The notes beneath the pieces were generated by a model. It ran no database searches. It worked only from the letters and a program-made list of their open reading frames with translations, and was not told the origin of the DNA. Source: Actinobacteria bacterium UBA3120 (GTDB taxonomy: Bacteria > Actinomycetota > Actinomycetes > S36-B12). Taken from it: a stretch of 17,624 nucleotides of DNA. The DNA lies in contig DEZY01000149.1 of assembly GCA_002365735.1 (NCBI GenBank), forward strand, positions 14,837 to 32,460. Reading direction: 5' to 3'. Within the stretch, counting starts at the first letter, position 1, and each line of letters opens with the position of its first letter. Positions 1 through 8,048 of the stretch are shown here, one piece after another. The translations under genes and the position numbers were made by a program.

Positions 1-746
1 ACACCGCAAGCAAAGTGGTTGTTGCCTCAGTTACCCCGCAATCGCTGTACTTGGATTTACTCGACGAGGAATGCGTCCCGGAAAAATATCGATCCGCAGC
101 ACAAGATTATCGGTATGGTCGGGCTGGCATGCAGATTCATATTGCACTGTCAGAGCCACCCCGTTGGAGCAATCCGGACATGGCGAATGTTGCCCTCGTT
201 CACGTTTTGGATTCAATTGACTCACTATCTGAGTCCGTGAATGCCGCTAACCGAGGATTCCTACCCCGCCGACCCACAATTGTTGTGGGTCAACCGACCA
301 CCATCGATTCTTCTCGAGCCCCGGAAGGCGCCGGTTTACTCTGGATCCAGTTACAGGAAGTCCCCCGGGTGATTCGTGGCGACCTGGCCGCAGAGATTAC
401 GCATACTGGAGATTGGTCCACCCAAGTCCGCGATCAATACGCCCAACGGATCATTGATCAGCTACAACCACATATTGCCAATATCTCTTCTGCACAGACC
501 GGGAAAATGGTTCTTGGCCCCGCAGATTTAGAAAGCCTCAATGTGAATTTAGTGGGCGGTGATCCCTACTCGGGAGATTGCCGCATTGACCAGTATGCGC
601 TGTGGCGCCCCTTGCGGCTGGCCAACGGTCACAACACTGGGGTTAAGGGGTTGTGGCAAATTGGCGCTTCCACCCACCCTGGGCCCGGTCTCGGTGGTGG
701 ATCCGGATATCTCGTGGCAAAAAGGTTGCGTGAACGCCGCCGTTAG
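1..746 (+). CDS. FAD-dependent oxidoreductase, phytoene-dehydrogenase-like (C-terminal part, 5' truncated)
   Basis: The reading frame is open from base 3 and enters from outside the window, so the GTG at 15 is not a real start. About 247 residues are visible, roughly the C-terminal half of a family usually near 500 residues; the N-terminal dinucleotide-binding fold is missing. The last 60 residues are diagnostic: a VGGDPYSG segment, an LWRPL segment, then GASTHPGPGLGGGSGYLVA, the glycine-rich C-terminal FAD-contact signature of phytoene desaturase-like and PYROXD2-like oxidoreductases. These enzymes oxidise or isomerise C-C bonds using FAD. Members outside carotenoid clusters mostly have unknown substrates, and nothing here points to carotenoid synthesis. 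A 161-bp gap containing a palindrome separates it from iorA on the same strand, so co-transcription is possible but not shown. The family call is firm; the substrate is unknown. Confidence 0.85.
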   Translation, partial: TASKVVVASVTPQSLYLDLLDEECVPEKYRSAAQDYRYGRAGMQIHIALSEPPRWSNPDMANVALVHVLDSIDSLSESVNAANRGFLPRRPTIVVGQPTTIDSSRAPEGAGLLWIQLQEVPRVIRGDLAAEITHTGDWSTQVRDQYAQRIIDQLQPHIANISSAQTGKMVLGPADLESLNVNLVGGDPYSGDCRIDQYALWRPLRLANGHNTGVKGLWQIGASTHPGPGLGGGSGYLVAKRLRERRR

Positions 747-762
747 TACATGCTCTACTCGT

Positions 763-774
763 GACGATCGTCAA
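763..774. promoter_or_regulatory. 12-bp perfect palindrome upstream of iorA (possible operator)
   Basis: TGACGATCGTCA is a perfect 12-bp palindrome 16 bases after the stop of the oxidoreductase and about 130 bases before iorA. The rest of the gap up to iorA holds no gene. No T-tract follows, so it is not a convincing terminator. A dimeric repressor site is possible. I see no well-matched sigma70 promoter nearby; TTGTGC (824-829) with TACGAT (848-853) at 18-base spacing is the best weak candidate. Confidence 0.3.
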
Positions 775-885
775 AATAGTGTGATTCCGGGTGTAGTGAG
801 ACTGGCTGTGCGGAAAATTGCTGTTGTGCGTGAACGTTTCAGGGGATTACGATCCATAGGGATGGAATCTGGGGAAATGATTCCT

Positions 886-898
886 AGGAGTAGAAAGG
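886..898 (+). promoter_or_regulatory. Ribosome binding sites that leave the iorA start ambiguous
   Basis: AGGAG at 886-890 lies 8 bases before the GTG at 899. AAAGG at 894-898 lies 9 bases before the ATG at 908. The first is the stronger Shine-Dalgarno match; the second serves the better codon and gives MAERSF, which I believe is the usual family N-terminus. The two starts differ by only three residues. Confidence 0.5.
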
Positions 899-907
899 GT
901 GTCTTTG

Positions 908-3076
908 ATGGCTGAACGTTCATTTGCCCAGGAAGTTCAAGAGCTCAGACTTGGTGCGGGAGCAGAATTTCGCGGCGAAGGCATCTTGGCCGTCACTAAG
1001 GGCCTGCTGCAATCGGGTGTTGCCTACGTCGGTGGCTACCAGGGTGCACCAATTTCGCATTTGATAGATGTACTCGGCGATGCCCATGAAATTCTTGAAG
1101 AACTCGACGTTTATTTTGAAAATAGTGCCTCCGAAGCAACAGCGGCAGCAATGCTCGCGGCCTCCGTGCATTACCCGCTGCGTGGCGCAGTAACTTTCAA
1201 ATCCACTGTGGGAACCAACGTCGCATCTGATGCACTGGCCAACCTTGCCTCCGGTGGTGTACTCGGTGGCGCCTTAATCATTATCGGTGAGGACTATGGC
1301 GAGGGCTCAAGCATCATGCAGGAACGCTCACACGCTTTTGCAATGAAATCCCAAATGTGGCTTCTGGACCCGCGACCCAATCTCACTGCAATTGTTAATT
1401 TTGTTGAGAAAGGTTTTGAGCTTTCCGAGGCAAGCAGCACACCGGTTATGTTGGAATTACGCCTGCGTTCCTGTCACCTACATGGATCATTCATCGCCAA
1501 GGACAATGTGAAGCCGCCATTCACATTGCGAGAAGCAATAGAGAACCCACAACGTGACACCTCTCGAGTGGTACTCCCACCCGCTAGTTTCATGCACGAG
1601 CAAGAAAAGGTTAGAGACCGTTGGCCAGCTGCCGTAAAATTTATTCAGGAAAATGAACTGAACGAGTTCATCGCAGAAAAAGACGAAAAGATCGGAATCA
1701 TTCTTCAAGGTGGTCTGTTCAACACGGTCAATCGTTCACTAGAGCTCCTTGGACTTTCAGATCCGTATGGCAACAGCCAAATCCCGCTCTACGTACTGAA
1801 CGTTACCTACCCGATCATTGATCAGGAAGTCCTGCGTTTCTGTGAAGGAAAGGATGCTGTTCTGCTCGTTGAAGAGGGGCAACCGGACTACATTGAACAG
1901 AACATCAACACCATCTTGCGCCGCGCCCAGGACCCAATAATTCTGCACGGCAAAGATCTGCTTCCCGTCGCCGGTGAATACACCCCCGCGGCGGTCACCA
2001 AAGGAATTACCGCATTTCTGCGCACACACTTGCCTGAGCGCATCAGCGAATCTGAACTGCCAAATGTTGTCCTCGAGAACGACGACCCGCGCAGCCCATT
2101 TGCTCCCCGCATTGATGCCGAACTAGTTCACGGTAGGGCGCCAGGGTTTTGTACCGGTTGCCCCGAGCGTCCAATTTTTGCGGCTCTTAAATTAGCGGAG
2201 CGCGAAGTCGGTACACATATCGTCAGTGCAGATATCGGCTGCCACCTGTTCTCCATCAACGCGCCTTTTAATCTCGGTGCAACCACAATGGGATACGGCC
2301 TCGGCTCCGCCAGTGGGGCTGCATTTAATGCCAAGGATGCAGACAAGCGCACCATCGCCTTCATGGGTGACGGTGGCTTTTGGCACAACGGGCTCACGAG
2401 TGGAGTCGGGAATGCGGTGTTCAACGAAAATGATCAGCTACTGGTGATTGTCGACAACGATTACAGCGCGGCAACCGGTGGCCAAGACCTTCTCTCCTCC
2501 CAGTCCACCAGCGCCTTGCGCTCAACAAAACATCCGATTGAACGAGCGGTCCGCGGAATCGGTGTGAAGTGGTCACGCACCATGACCAACACCTACCAAG
2601 TTGCTAAAATGCGGGACCTGTTCAAGGAAGCTCTCACCACCACACAAAAGGGCCCCAAGGTTATCGTGGCCCAAAGTGAGTGCACCCTTAACCGTGAACG
2701 GCGCGAGAAGCCAATCCGAGCGAAAAAGATTAAGGACGGTAAGCGGGTCGTTCGCGAACGTTACGGAGTTGACCCAGAAACTTGCACCGGCGACCGCTCT
2801 TGCATCCGAATCTCCGGCTGTCCATCACTCACAATTGGACCCAACCCCGACCCAATGCGTGATGACCCGATTGCAACAGTCCTGGATTCGTGTGTAGGTT
2901 GCGGCCTTTGTGGGGAAAATGCACATGCAGCCGCCTTATGCCCTTCGTTCTACAGCACCGAGGTGATCTACAATCCGAACCGGTGGGACAAGACCAAATT
3001 AGTATTTCGAAAAAAATACATTGGTCTTCTTCAAAGAAATATTGAGAAGCAACGCGTGGGAATCGACGCCGGATGA
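908..3076 (+). CDS. iorA: Indolepyruvate (arylpyruvate) ferredoxin oxidoreductase, alpha subunit
   Basis: Catalytic subunit of a TPP-dependent 2-oxoacid:ferredoxin oxidoreductase, which decarboxylates an aryl-pyruvate (indole-, phenyl- or hydroxyphenylpyruvate in the known family) to the aryl-acetyl-CoA, reducing ferredoxin. Numbering from the ATG at 908 (722 residues): a pyrimidine-binding domain with VGGYQGAP near 42-48, the IOR-type GFCTGCPERP motif near 413-422, and the TPP/Mg site GDGGFWHNG from 487 with VDND near 515-518 and ATGGQ. The C-terminal ferredoxin-like region has CTGDRSC...GCP (C626, C632, C638) and CVGCGLC...CP (C662, C665, C668, C678). It is longer than the roughly 600-650-residue archaeal IorA and matches the larger form found with a DUF6537-bearing beta subunit. 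A GTG at 899 preceded by AGGAG is an alternative start, adding three residues. iorB overlaps its stop. Exact arylpyruvate unproven. Confidence 0.93.
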   Translation: MAERSFAQEVQELRLGAGAEFRGEGILAVTKGLLQSGVAYVGGYQGAPISHLIDVLGDAHEILEELDVYFENSASEATAAAMLAASVHYPLRGAVTFKSTVGTNVASDALANLASGGVLGGALIIIGEDYGEGSSIMQERSHAFAMKSQMWLLDPRPNLTAIVNFVEKGFELSEASSTPVMLELRLRSCHLHGSFIAKDNVKPPFTLREAIENPQRDTSRVVLPPASFMHEQEKVRDRWPAAVKFIQENELNEFIAEKDEKIGIILQGGLFNTVNRSLELLGLSDPYGNSQIPLYVLNVTYPIIDQEVLRFCEGKDAVLLVEEGQPDYIEQNINTILRRAQDPIILHGKDLLPVAGEYTPAAVTKGITAFLRTHLPERISESELPNVVLENDDPRSPFAPRIDAELVHGRAPGFCTGCPERPIFAALKLAEREVGTHIVSADIGCHLFSINAPFNLGATTMGYGLGSASGAAFNAKDADKRTIAFMGDGGFWHNGLTSGVGNAVFNENDQLLVIVDNDYSAATGGQDLLSSQSTSALRSTKHPIERAVRGIGVKWSRTMTNTYQVAKMRDLFKEALTTTQKGPKVIVAQSECTLNRERREKPIRAKKIKDGKRVVRERYGVDPETCTGDRSCIRISGCPSLTIGPNPDPMRDDPIATVLDSCVGCGLCGENAHAAALCPSFYSTEVIYNPNRWDKTKLVFRKKYIGLLQRNIEKQRVGIDAG

Positions 3077-4674
3077 CAATTACCCAGTCATCGAGACCAG
3101 CACCCGCCGTCACCCGCCCGATCACCATGGCAATCTTGGCGATGGGTGGCGAAGGTGGCGGTGTCTTAGCGGATTGGGTCGTCAAAGTTGCCGAGATGAA
3201 CGATTACTACGCACAGAACACCTCGGTTGCCGGTGTAGCTCAACGCACTGGCGCAACTGTTTACTACGTTGAACTGCTTCCCAAGACCACCGCGGAACAT
3301 CCCACCCAAGAACCAATTCTGAGCACCATGCCAACACCTGGACAGGTTGACATTGTTGTCGCTTCGGAGTTGATGGAATCTGGCCGAGCAATTCAACGCG
3401 GTTTCTGCACGCCGGAGCGCACAACTCTGATTGCGTCGACAAATCGTGTGTTCTCCATGCCCGAGCGCACGGCAATGGGTGACGGTCGGATTGAGTCACA
3501 GGAGATTATCGACGCCGGCAAGATTTCCTCGAAGAGGTTCATCCGCGCCGACTTCAATAAACTTGCGCTCGACCATCGCAGTGTTATTAGTGCTTCACTT
3601 TTCGGCGCTATCGCCGCCGCCCAGGTAATTCCATTTACCCGGGAACAATGCGAGGATGTTATTCGCACCGGGGGTAAAGGTATTGAGGCCAGCCTCGCGG
3701 CGTTCAATTCCGGGTTTGATGCTGCACTGGCTTCTGAGCGCCCGGTGGTTGAAATCACAATCGGTACCCGACCCCCTGAGGCGAAAGAAGATGGACCAGA
3801 CCCTGAGTTTGAGCGCGCGGCGATTGAGGACCCGATGTCTCTGGTCGGTCCAAAACTTCACAAGTGCGCCGAGCGAATCCTGAACGAGTTTCCGTCACAA
3901 GCCCGCTACATGCTTGTTGAAGGAATTCGACGGTGCGCCGAGTATCAAGATGTGCGCTACGCGGAGCAGTACCTGGATCGAGTTGCCCGGGTGTGTGAGG
4001 TTGATACCACCCCTGACCGGAAACTTACTTTAGAGTGCGCTCGCTATACCGCCCTCTGGATGACCTACGAGGATACAATCCGGGTGGCATTTCATAAGAC
4101 TCGCAAGGTGCGTTTCGACCGGGTCAAAGAGGAATCTCGCGCGACCGACTCCGAGATGATACAAATTCGTGAATTCCTCCACCCCCAGATAGAAGAAATC
4201 ACCGACACTTTGCCCACTGCATTGGGTCGATGGTTGTTGAACTCCAAGCCATTTCAATGGCTTGTCTACAAAATTACCAACCGAGGAATCAAGATTCAGA
4301 CTTCTTCTGTGTGGGGTTTCACGGTTCTGTTTCTGCTAGCCAAGCTTCGTCCCATTCGCCGCAGGTCACTTCGCTTTGGTGTTGAGCAGGAGCGTATTGA
4401 TGCCTGGCTCACAACAGTTGTGGGTCTTGCCGGATCACCGGCAGGGGACCAAGAGCTGGCCTACCAAGTGTGTCTATGTCAGCAGTTGATCAAGGGGTAC
4501 GGTGATACTCACGCAAACGGGCTCCGAAACTTCAATGAGATTATTGGCTACCTTCCCCAGGCCGAAAAATCACCGGACCCAGCCAAACGGATTCTCGAAT
4601 TACGCGAGTCCGCTCTGTCTGACGAAAACGGTGCGGCGTTGCAACAAGCTTTGGGAAAATTTCCCAGTCAATAA
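3073..4674 (+). CDS. iorB: Indolepyruvate oxidoreductase beta-family subunit with C-terminal DUF6537-like region
   Basis: Partner of IorA in arylpyruvate oxidation. Residues about 15-230 form the gamma/beta (POR-gamma-like) domain, with the glycine-rich AMGGEGGGVLADW near 23-35 and TSVAGVAQRTGATVYYVEL near 50-68, both typical of IorB. From about 240 to the end is a long, mostly helical, charged extension matching the region annotated DUF6537 in the roughly 500-residue 'IorB family' proteins, more than twice the length of the classical archaeal IorB (about 200 residues). The role of this extension is not known to me. The ATG overlaps the iorA stop as ATGA, indicating translational coupling, and no strong Shine-Dalgarno precedes it. 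It ends 11 bases before a strong hairpin. The family assignment is secure. Confidence 0.92.
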   Translation: MTITQSSRPAPAVTRPITMAILAMGGEGGGVLADWVVKVAEMNDYYAQNTSVAGVAQRTGATVYYVELLPKTTAEHPTQEPILSTMPTPGQVDIVVASELMESGRAIQRGFCTPERTTLIASTNRVFSMPERTAMGDGRIESQEIIDAGKISSKRFIRADFNKLALDHRSVISASLFGAIAAAQVIPFTREQCEDVIRTGGKGIEASLAAFNSGFDAALASERPVVEITIGTRPPEAKEDGPDPEFERAAIEDPMSLVGPKLHKCAERILNEFPSQARYMLVEGIRRCAEYQDVRYAEQYLDRVARVCEVDTTPDRKLTLECARYTALWMTYEDTIRVAFHKTRKVRFDRVKEESRATDSEMIQIREFLHPQIEEITDTLPTALGRWLLNSKPFQWLVYKITNRGIKIQTSSVWGFTVLFLLAKLRPIRRRSLRFGVEQERIDAWLTTVVGLAGSPAGDQELAYQVCLCQQLIKGYGDTHANGLRNFNEIIGYLPQAEKSPDPAKRILELRESALSDENGAALQQALGKFPSQ

Positions 4675-4685
4675 CCCATAAAAAT

Positions 4686-4713
4686 CCCCGGCCACTTCGC
4701 GAAGTGACCGGGG
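4686..4713. terminator. Hairpin between convergent iorB and cyclase genes, possibly bidirectional terminator
   Basis: CCCCGG (4686-4691) pairs with CCGGGG (4708-4713) and CACTTCG (4693-4699) with CGAAGTG (4700-4706), with a single C/A mismatch between them. Read on the minus strand, the stem is followed by ATTTTTA, a good Rho-independent terminator for the cyclase gene. On the plus strand the downstream sequence is only ACAATTAAA, so iorB termination here would be weaker. Confidence 0.8.
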
Positions 4714-4741
4714 ACAATTAAATGAGTAGATGTGACTCCGG

Positions 4742-5512
4742 CTACTTGTTCACCAGTGCAAGCACGCGGCAGGGGCTTCCAGAGCCTTTAACAATCGGTA
4801 GCGGTGCAACTACGAGCACGGCACCAGTTATTGGCAACTTGTCAAGATTTCTCAATTGGGTCACGCCGACTTTATTGGCTCCCATAAACATGTTGTGGCA
4901 TGGAAATGGTGGATCGAAAGTCATTGCGCCACCGGCGTCAGTGCCAACGGTCTCGACGCCCCAGCCAAGAATCTCTGACTCGGCGAGGTACTTCGCTGCT
5001 GCAGGTGCCACACCTGGAGTGTGTGGCCCATTTTCATCGGCATTGGCAAACGCTTCGGGATCATCACCGTAGCGCGACCAGCCCGTGCGAAACAGGACCC
5101 ATGAGTGTGGCGGAATTGAACCGTGCTCCGCTTCCCAAGCTTTCACATCTTCCAGGGTGAGGCAGTAGTCAGGATCTGCTTCAACTTCGGCAACTTTGTC
5201 AATAATGACGGCTGGTCCCACAAGGCGTTGGACGGGGATTTGGCTGACGTCGTCATTATCTTTCCCGGATACCCAGTGAATAGGTGCGTCGACGTGTGTG
5301 CCGGTGTGCTCACCGGAGTGGAAGTTGTTCCAGTACCAGAAAGGCCCACGCTCGTCGTAACGACTGATTTCTTCGAGTTCGAAGACGGCTGTCTGCCCGA
5401 ATTCCGGTGGCAGCGCCAGTCTCGGAGTTTCTGAGTGCAGAGGTGAGGTCAAGTCGATGACTTGAACCGAACCATCAACGAGTGCAGCCGCCAATGTATT
5501 GAGATCTGACAT
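4742..5512 (-). CDS. Cyclase-family metal-dependent hydrolase (isatin hydrolase / kynurenine formamidase superfamily)
   Basis: A 256-residue protein with the family signature HxGTHxDxPxH, seen as HTGTHVDAPIH at 69-79, which supplies metal ligands. GVETVGTDAGG (185-195) and PFPCHN (H206) are further active-site segments. Known members use Zn or Mn to hydrolyse amides or lactams (KynB kynurenine formamidase, isatin hydrolase) or act on cyclic polyketides. It is longer than typical KynB (about 210 residues) and nearer in length to isatin hydrolases. It has no signal peptide, so it is cytoplasmic. It lies 45 bp downstream of the fused 2-aminobenzoyl-CoA-type flavoenzyme on the same strand, with its own AAGGA site 8 bases before the ATG, so the two are probably co-transcribed. 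That context suggests a ring or amide opening step on an indolic or anthranilate-derived compound; the substrate is inference. Confidence 0.88.
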   Translation of the reverse strand: MSDLNTLAAALVDGSVQVIDLTSPLHSETPRLALPPEFGQTAVFELEEISRYDERGPFWYWNNFHSGEHTGTHVDAPIHWVSGKDNDDVSQIPVQRLVGPAVIIDKVAEVEADPDYCLTLEDVKAWEAEHGSIPPHSWVLFRTGWSRYGDDPEAFANADENGPHTPGVAPAAAKYLAESEILGWGVETVGTDAGGAMTFDPPFPCHNMFMGANKVGVTQLRNLDKLPITGAVLVVAPLPIVKGSGSPCRVLALVNK

Positions 5513-5557
5513 AGTTTTGATCCTTCCAGTTTTCGGTGTGCGTATATTGTGTCGGTT

Positions 5558-7915
5558 TTATTGCCCTGGCCGCCAGCGTTTCGGCCGATTGGTCAGTTTC
5601 TCTGGTGCCTGTAACTCCAGTCGAGGTTTCGGATCCTCATTGCGTCCTGCAGGTGGCTTGCGACTACCCGCCTCGTATTGATTGGGCCACTTGACCCCGT
5701 AGTCCTGTTCAGCTGCCGCATGTAAGGTCCAGGCCGGGTCATAAAGATGTGGTCTCCCCAGTGCGCAAAGGTCTGCTCGACCGGCAGCGATAATTGTGTT
5801 GACGTCATCCCAACTGCTAATCGAGCCCACAGCCATTGTTGCTACCCCCGTTACGTTACGAATTCGATCAGCAAAGGGGGTCTGAAAGGAGCGCCCGTAC
5901 GCGGGTCGTGCTTTCGGAGTGGTTTGGCCGGACGATACGTCGACAATATCAACTCCGTGTTCGGAAAACACCCGTGCAATCTCTACTGATTCCTCAACCG
6001 ATAGGCCCTCGGGCACCCAGTCTGAAGCTGAGATTCGCACGCTCATGGGTTTGGCTTGAGGCCATACGGCTCTGATCGCATCAAAAACTTCGAGTGGGAA
6101 CCGCATCCGGTTTTCCAAACTGCCACCGTATTCGTCGGTGCGGTTATTGCTCACCGGGGTGAGGAAACTCGACATGAGATACCCGTGTGCACAGTGATAC
6201 TCCAAGAGGTCGAACCCCGCCTCGTCCGCATTCTTGGCGGAAACCACGAAGTCCGCGAGCACGGCATCCATATCCGACCGGGTCATTTCCCGCGGCACCT
6301 GGCTATTTGGGAGATATGGAATCGCAGATGCGCTCATGATCTCCCAATTCCCGTCGTCCAGTGGTTGGTCAATGCCCTCCCACATCAATTTGGTTGAACC
6401 TTTCCGGCCAGAATGACCAAGTTGCAAACCAATTTTTGATTCAGTGGTGTGCACAAAATCAACAATCTTCTTCCAAGCGTTAACCTGTTCGGTGTTCCAA
6501 ATTCCACCGCAGCCCTGGGTAATCCGGCCCTGCTCTGAGATGCACACCATTTCGGTCATGACCAATCCGGCTCCACCTAATGCGCGTGAACCCAGATGCA
6601 CCATGTGGAAGTCGCCAGGTACCCCATCCACTGAGCAGTACATGTCCATGGGTGAGACAACAACCCGATTGGGAAGTTCAAGCCCACGCATGCGAAACGG
6701 CAAGAACATGGGGGGCCGTGGAGTCGTGCCCTCCGGGACGCGACCTAGTGAAATCTGGTTGCGTAATAGCCAGGAATCGACTTCGTGCACAAATGCTGGG
6801 TCTCGTTCTAGGAGGTTGTCGTAGGTGATTCGTCGACTACGAGTCATCAGGTTGAATGCGAATTGGACCGGCTCCTGATTGGAGTATTGAGCCATTTCCT
6901 CAAACCACTCCATGCTGGCCTGTGCTGAGCGCTGCGTGCTCTTTACAACCGGTAGGCGCTCCTCGTCATAAGCTTTCAGTGCAGTTTCAATACTGGGCTG
7001 CTCCTGAATACACGCAGCCAAGCTCAATGCATCTTCCATCGCGAGCTTGGTTCCTGAGCCGATGCTGAAGTGTGCGGTGTGTGCAGAGTCACCCAGAAGT
7101 GCCATGTTCTCTTTGACGAGTGTCTTGTTTCGGATAGTTCGAAAAGTTACCCATTTACTGTTATTTACCACAAGTTTATGACCACCAAGAACGTCAGCGA
7201 ACAATTCTTCTACGCGTTGAACGCTCTCCATGTCGCTGACACCCGGTGGCAGGGATTCGGATTCAAATTTGTCGAAGCCAGCATTGCGCCACACGTCTTC
7301 ATTCATTTCGATAATGAAAGTGCTTGACTTTTCGTCCATGGGGTACGCGTGTACTTGCATAACTCCGTACTCGGTGTTGCGGATAAAAAACTCGAATGCT
7401 TCAAAAACTAAATCTGTTCCCAGCCACATGAATTTGCATTTACGCGGATCAATGGTGGTTCCGAAATCGGACTCAAATTCGGATCGAATAGCACTGTTGA
7501 TTCCGTCGCTTGCGAGCACTAGATCGTAGTTCGCCATCAATTCACTCACTGGCGGGGCTTCTGTGTTGAAGTGCACGGGAACACCGTGGTCCTTTGCGCG
7601 CCTCTGCAATACGTGTAGTAATTCCTTACGACTCATGGCCGCAAAACCATTTCCCCCGATGGCGAAGTTGATTCCGTCGATATCAACGTCTACGTCGCCC
7701 CAATAAGCAAATGATTTGCCCATGTCCTCAAAAACAGATTGGTCTGATGCCTTGATTCCGCTCAGTGTTTGATCTGAGAAAACCACACCGAAACCGAATG
7801 TGTCGTTGGGGGCGTTGCGCTCCCAGACTGTTATGTCCGCGTCTGGATCGATTTGCTTGATCAATGAAGAGAAGTACAAACCCCCTGGGCCCGCCCCCAC
7901 TACTGCTATTTTCAC
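5558..7915 (-). CDS. Bifunctional 2-aminobenzoyl-CoA / salicylyl-CoA monooxygenase-reductase (flavin hydroxylase fused to old yellow enzyme)
   Basis: Two flavoenzymes in one 785-residue chain. Residues 1-385 are an aromatic-ring hydroxylase of the salicylyl-CoA 5-hydroxylase type: FAD motif GAGPGG (7-12), [13 protein letters not shown] (39-51), DG motif near 137 and GD motif GDSAHT (275-280). Residues about 402-745 are an old-yellow-enzyme/2,4-dienoyl-CoA-reductase-like FMN barrel: [13 protein letters not shown] (414-426), HCAHGYL with H574 and H577, [13 protein letters not shown] (591-603) and [10 protein letters not shown] (718-727). This is the architecture of Azoarcus 2-aminobenzoyl-CoA monooxygenase/reductase, which hydroxylates and then hydride-reduces the ring of anthraniloyl-CoA without oxygenolytic cleavage. 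A salicylyl-CoA substrate is the alternative. I chose the GTG at 7915: GAGGGA precedes it by 9 bases and the FAD motif then begins at residue 7, as expected. It heads the operon with the cyclase and is divergent from the SDR. Confidence 0.92.
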   Translation of the reverse strand: MKIAVVGAGPGGLYFSSLIKQIDPDADITVWERNAPNDTFGFGVVFSDQTLSGIKASDQSVFEDMGKSFAYWGDVDVDIDGINFAIGGNGFAAMSRKELLHVLQRRAKDHGVPVHFNTEAPPVSELMANYDLVLASDGINSAIRSEFESDFGTTIDPRKCKFMWLGTDLVFEAFEFFIRNTEYGVMQVHAYPMDEKSSTFIIEMNEDVWRNAGFDKFESESLPPGVSDMESVQRVEELFADVLGGHKLVVNNSKWVTFRTIRNKTLVKENMALLGDSAHTAHFSIGSGTKLAMEDALSLAACIQEQPSIETALKAYDEERLPVVKSTQRSAQASMEWFEEMAQYSNQEPVQFAFNLMTRSRRITYDNLLERDPAFVHEVDSWLLRNQISLGRVPEGTTPRPPMFLPFRMRGLELPNRVVVSPMDMYCSVDGVPGDFHMVHLGSRALGGAGLVMTEMVCISEQGRITQGCGGIWNTEQVNAWKKIVDFVHTTESKIGLQLGHSGRKGSTKLMWEGIDQPLDDGNWEIMSASAIPYLPNSQVPREMTRSDMDAVLADFVVSAKNADEAGFDLLEYHCAHGYLMSSFLTPVSNNRTDEYGGSLENRMRFPLEVFDAIRAVWPQAKPMSVRISASDWVPEGLSVEESVEIARVFSEHGVDIVDVSSGQTTPKARPAYGRSFQTPFADRIRNVTGVATMAVGSISSWDDVNTIIAAGRADLCALGRPHLYDPAWTLHAAAEQDYGVKWPNQYEAGSRKPPAGRNEDPKPRLELQAPEKLTNRPKRWRPGQ

Positions 7916-8048
7916 TGGCTCATTTCCCTCTCTCAGCTTTCGACGTCCATAGTCTTGCGTATTTTTGACTATCGCCAATAGTACGATATATATCGCCGTG
8001 AGCAACCTTTTCCCGAAAATCACCGACAAACTAGGCAAGGATGACCCC
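7916..8048. promoter_or_regulatory. Divergent control region between the fused flavoenzyme and the SDR gene
   Basis: This 133-bp AT-richer gap must hold promoters for both directions. It contains the inverted repeat ACTAT-N5-ATAGT (7968-7982), the perfect 12-bp palindrome CGATATATATCG (7984-7995), and two direct copies of TATCGCC (7970-7976 and 7991-7997) spaced 21 bp, two helical turns. These overlap the plus-strand promoter, so a shared regulator is likely. A clear minus-strand promoter is not visible. Confidence 0.6.
7965..7992 (+). promoter_or_regulatory. Candidate sigma70-type promoter for the SDR gene
   Basis: TTGACT (7965-7970) as the -35 element, 16 bases, then TATATA (7987-7992) as the -10; TATATC two bases later is an alternative at 18-base spacing. 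Transcription would begin near 8000, giving a short leader of about 50 bases. One inverted repeat sits between the boxes and a palindrome covers the -10. Confidence 0.5.

Noticed and set aside
1..746. Carotenoid biosynthesis gene (crtI)
   Set aside because: The C-terminal signature fits the broader phytoene-dehydrogenase-like/PYROXD2 group, and no other carotenoid gene is nearby.
559..915. 118-codon plus-strand frame across the end of the oxidoreductase and the gap before iorA
   Set aside because: It overlaps the real coding frame, has no recognisable domain and no convincing ribosome site, and its codon pattern looks like a shadow frame.
7965..8048. 28-codon N-terminal extension of the SDR
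   Set aside because: The sequence is the promoter region, lacks similarity to SDR N-termini, and the ATG at 8049 has AAGGA at proper spacing.
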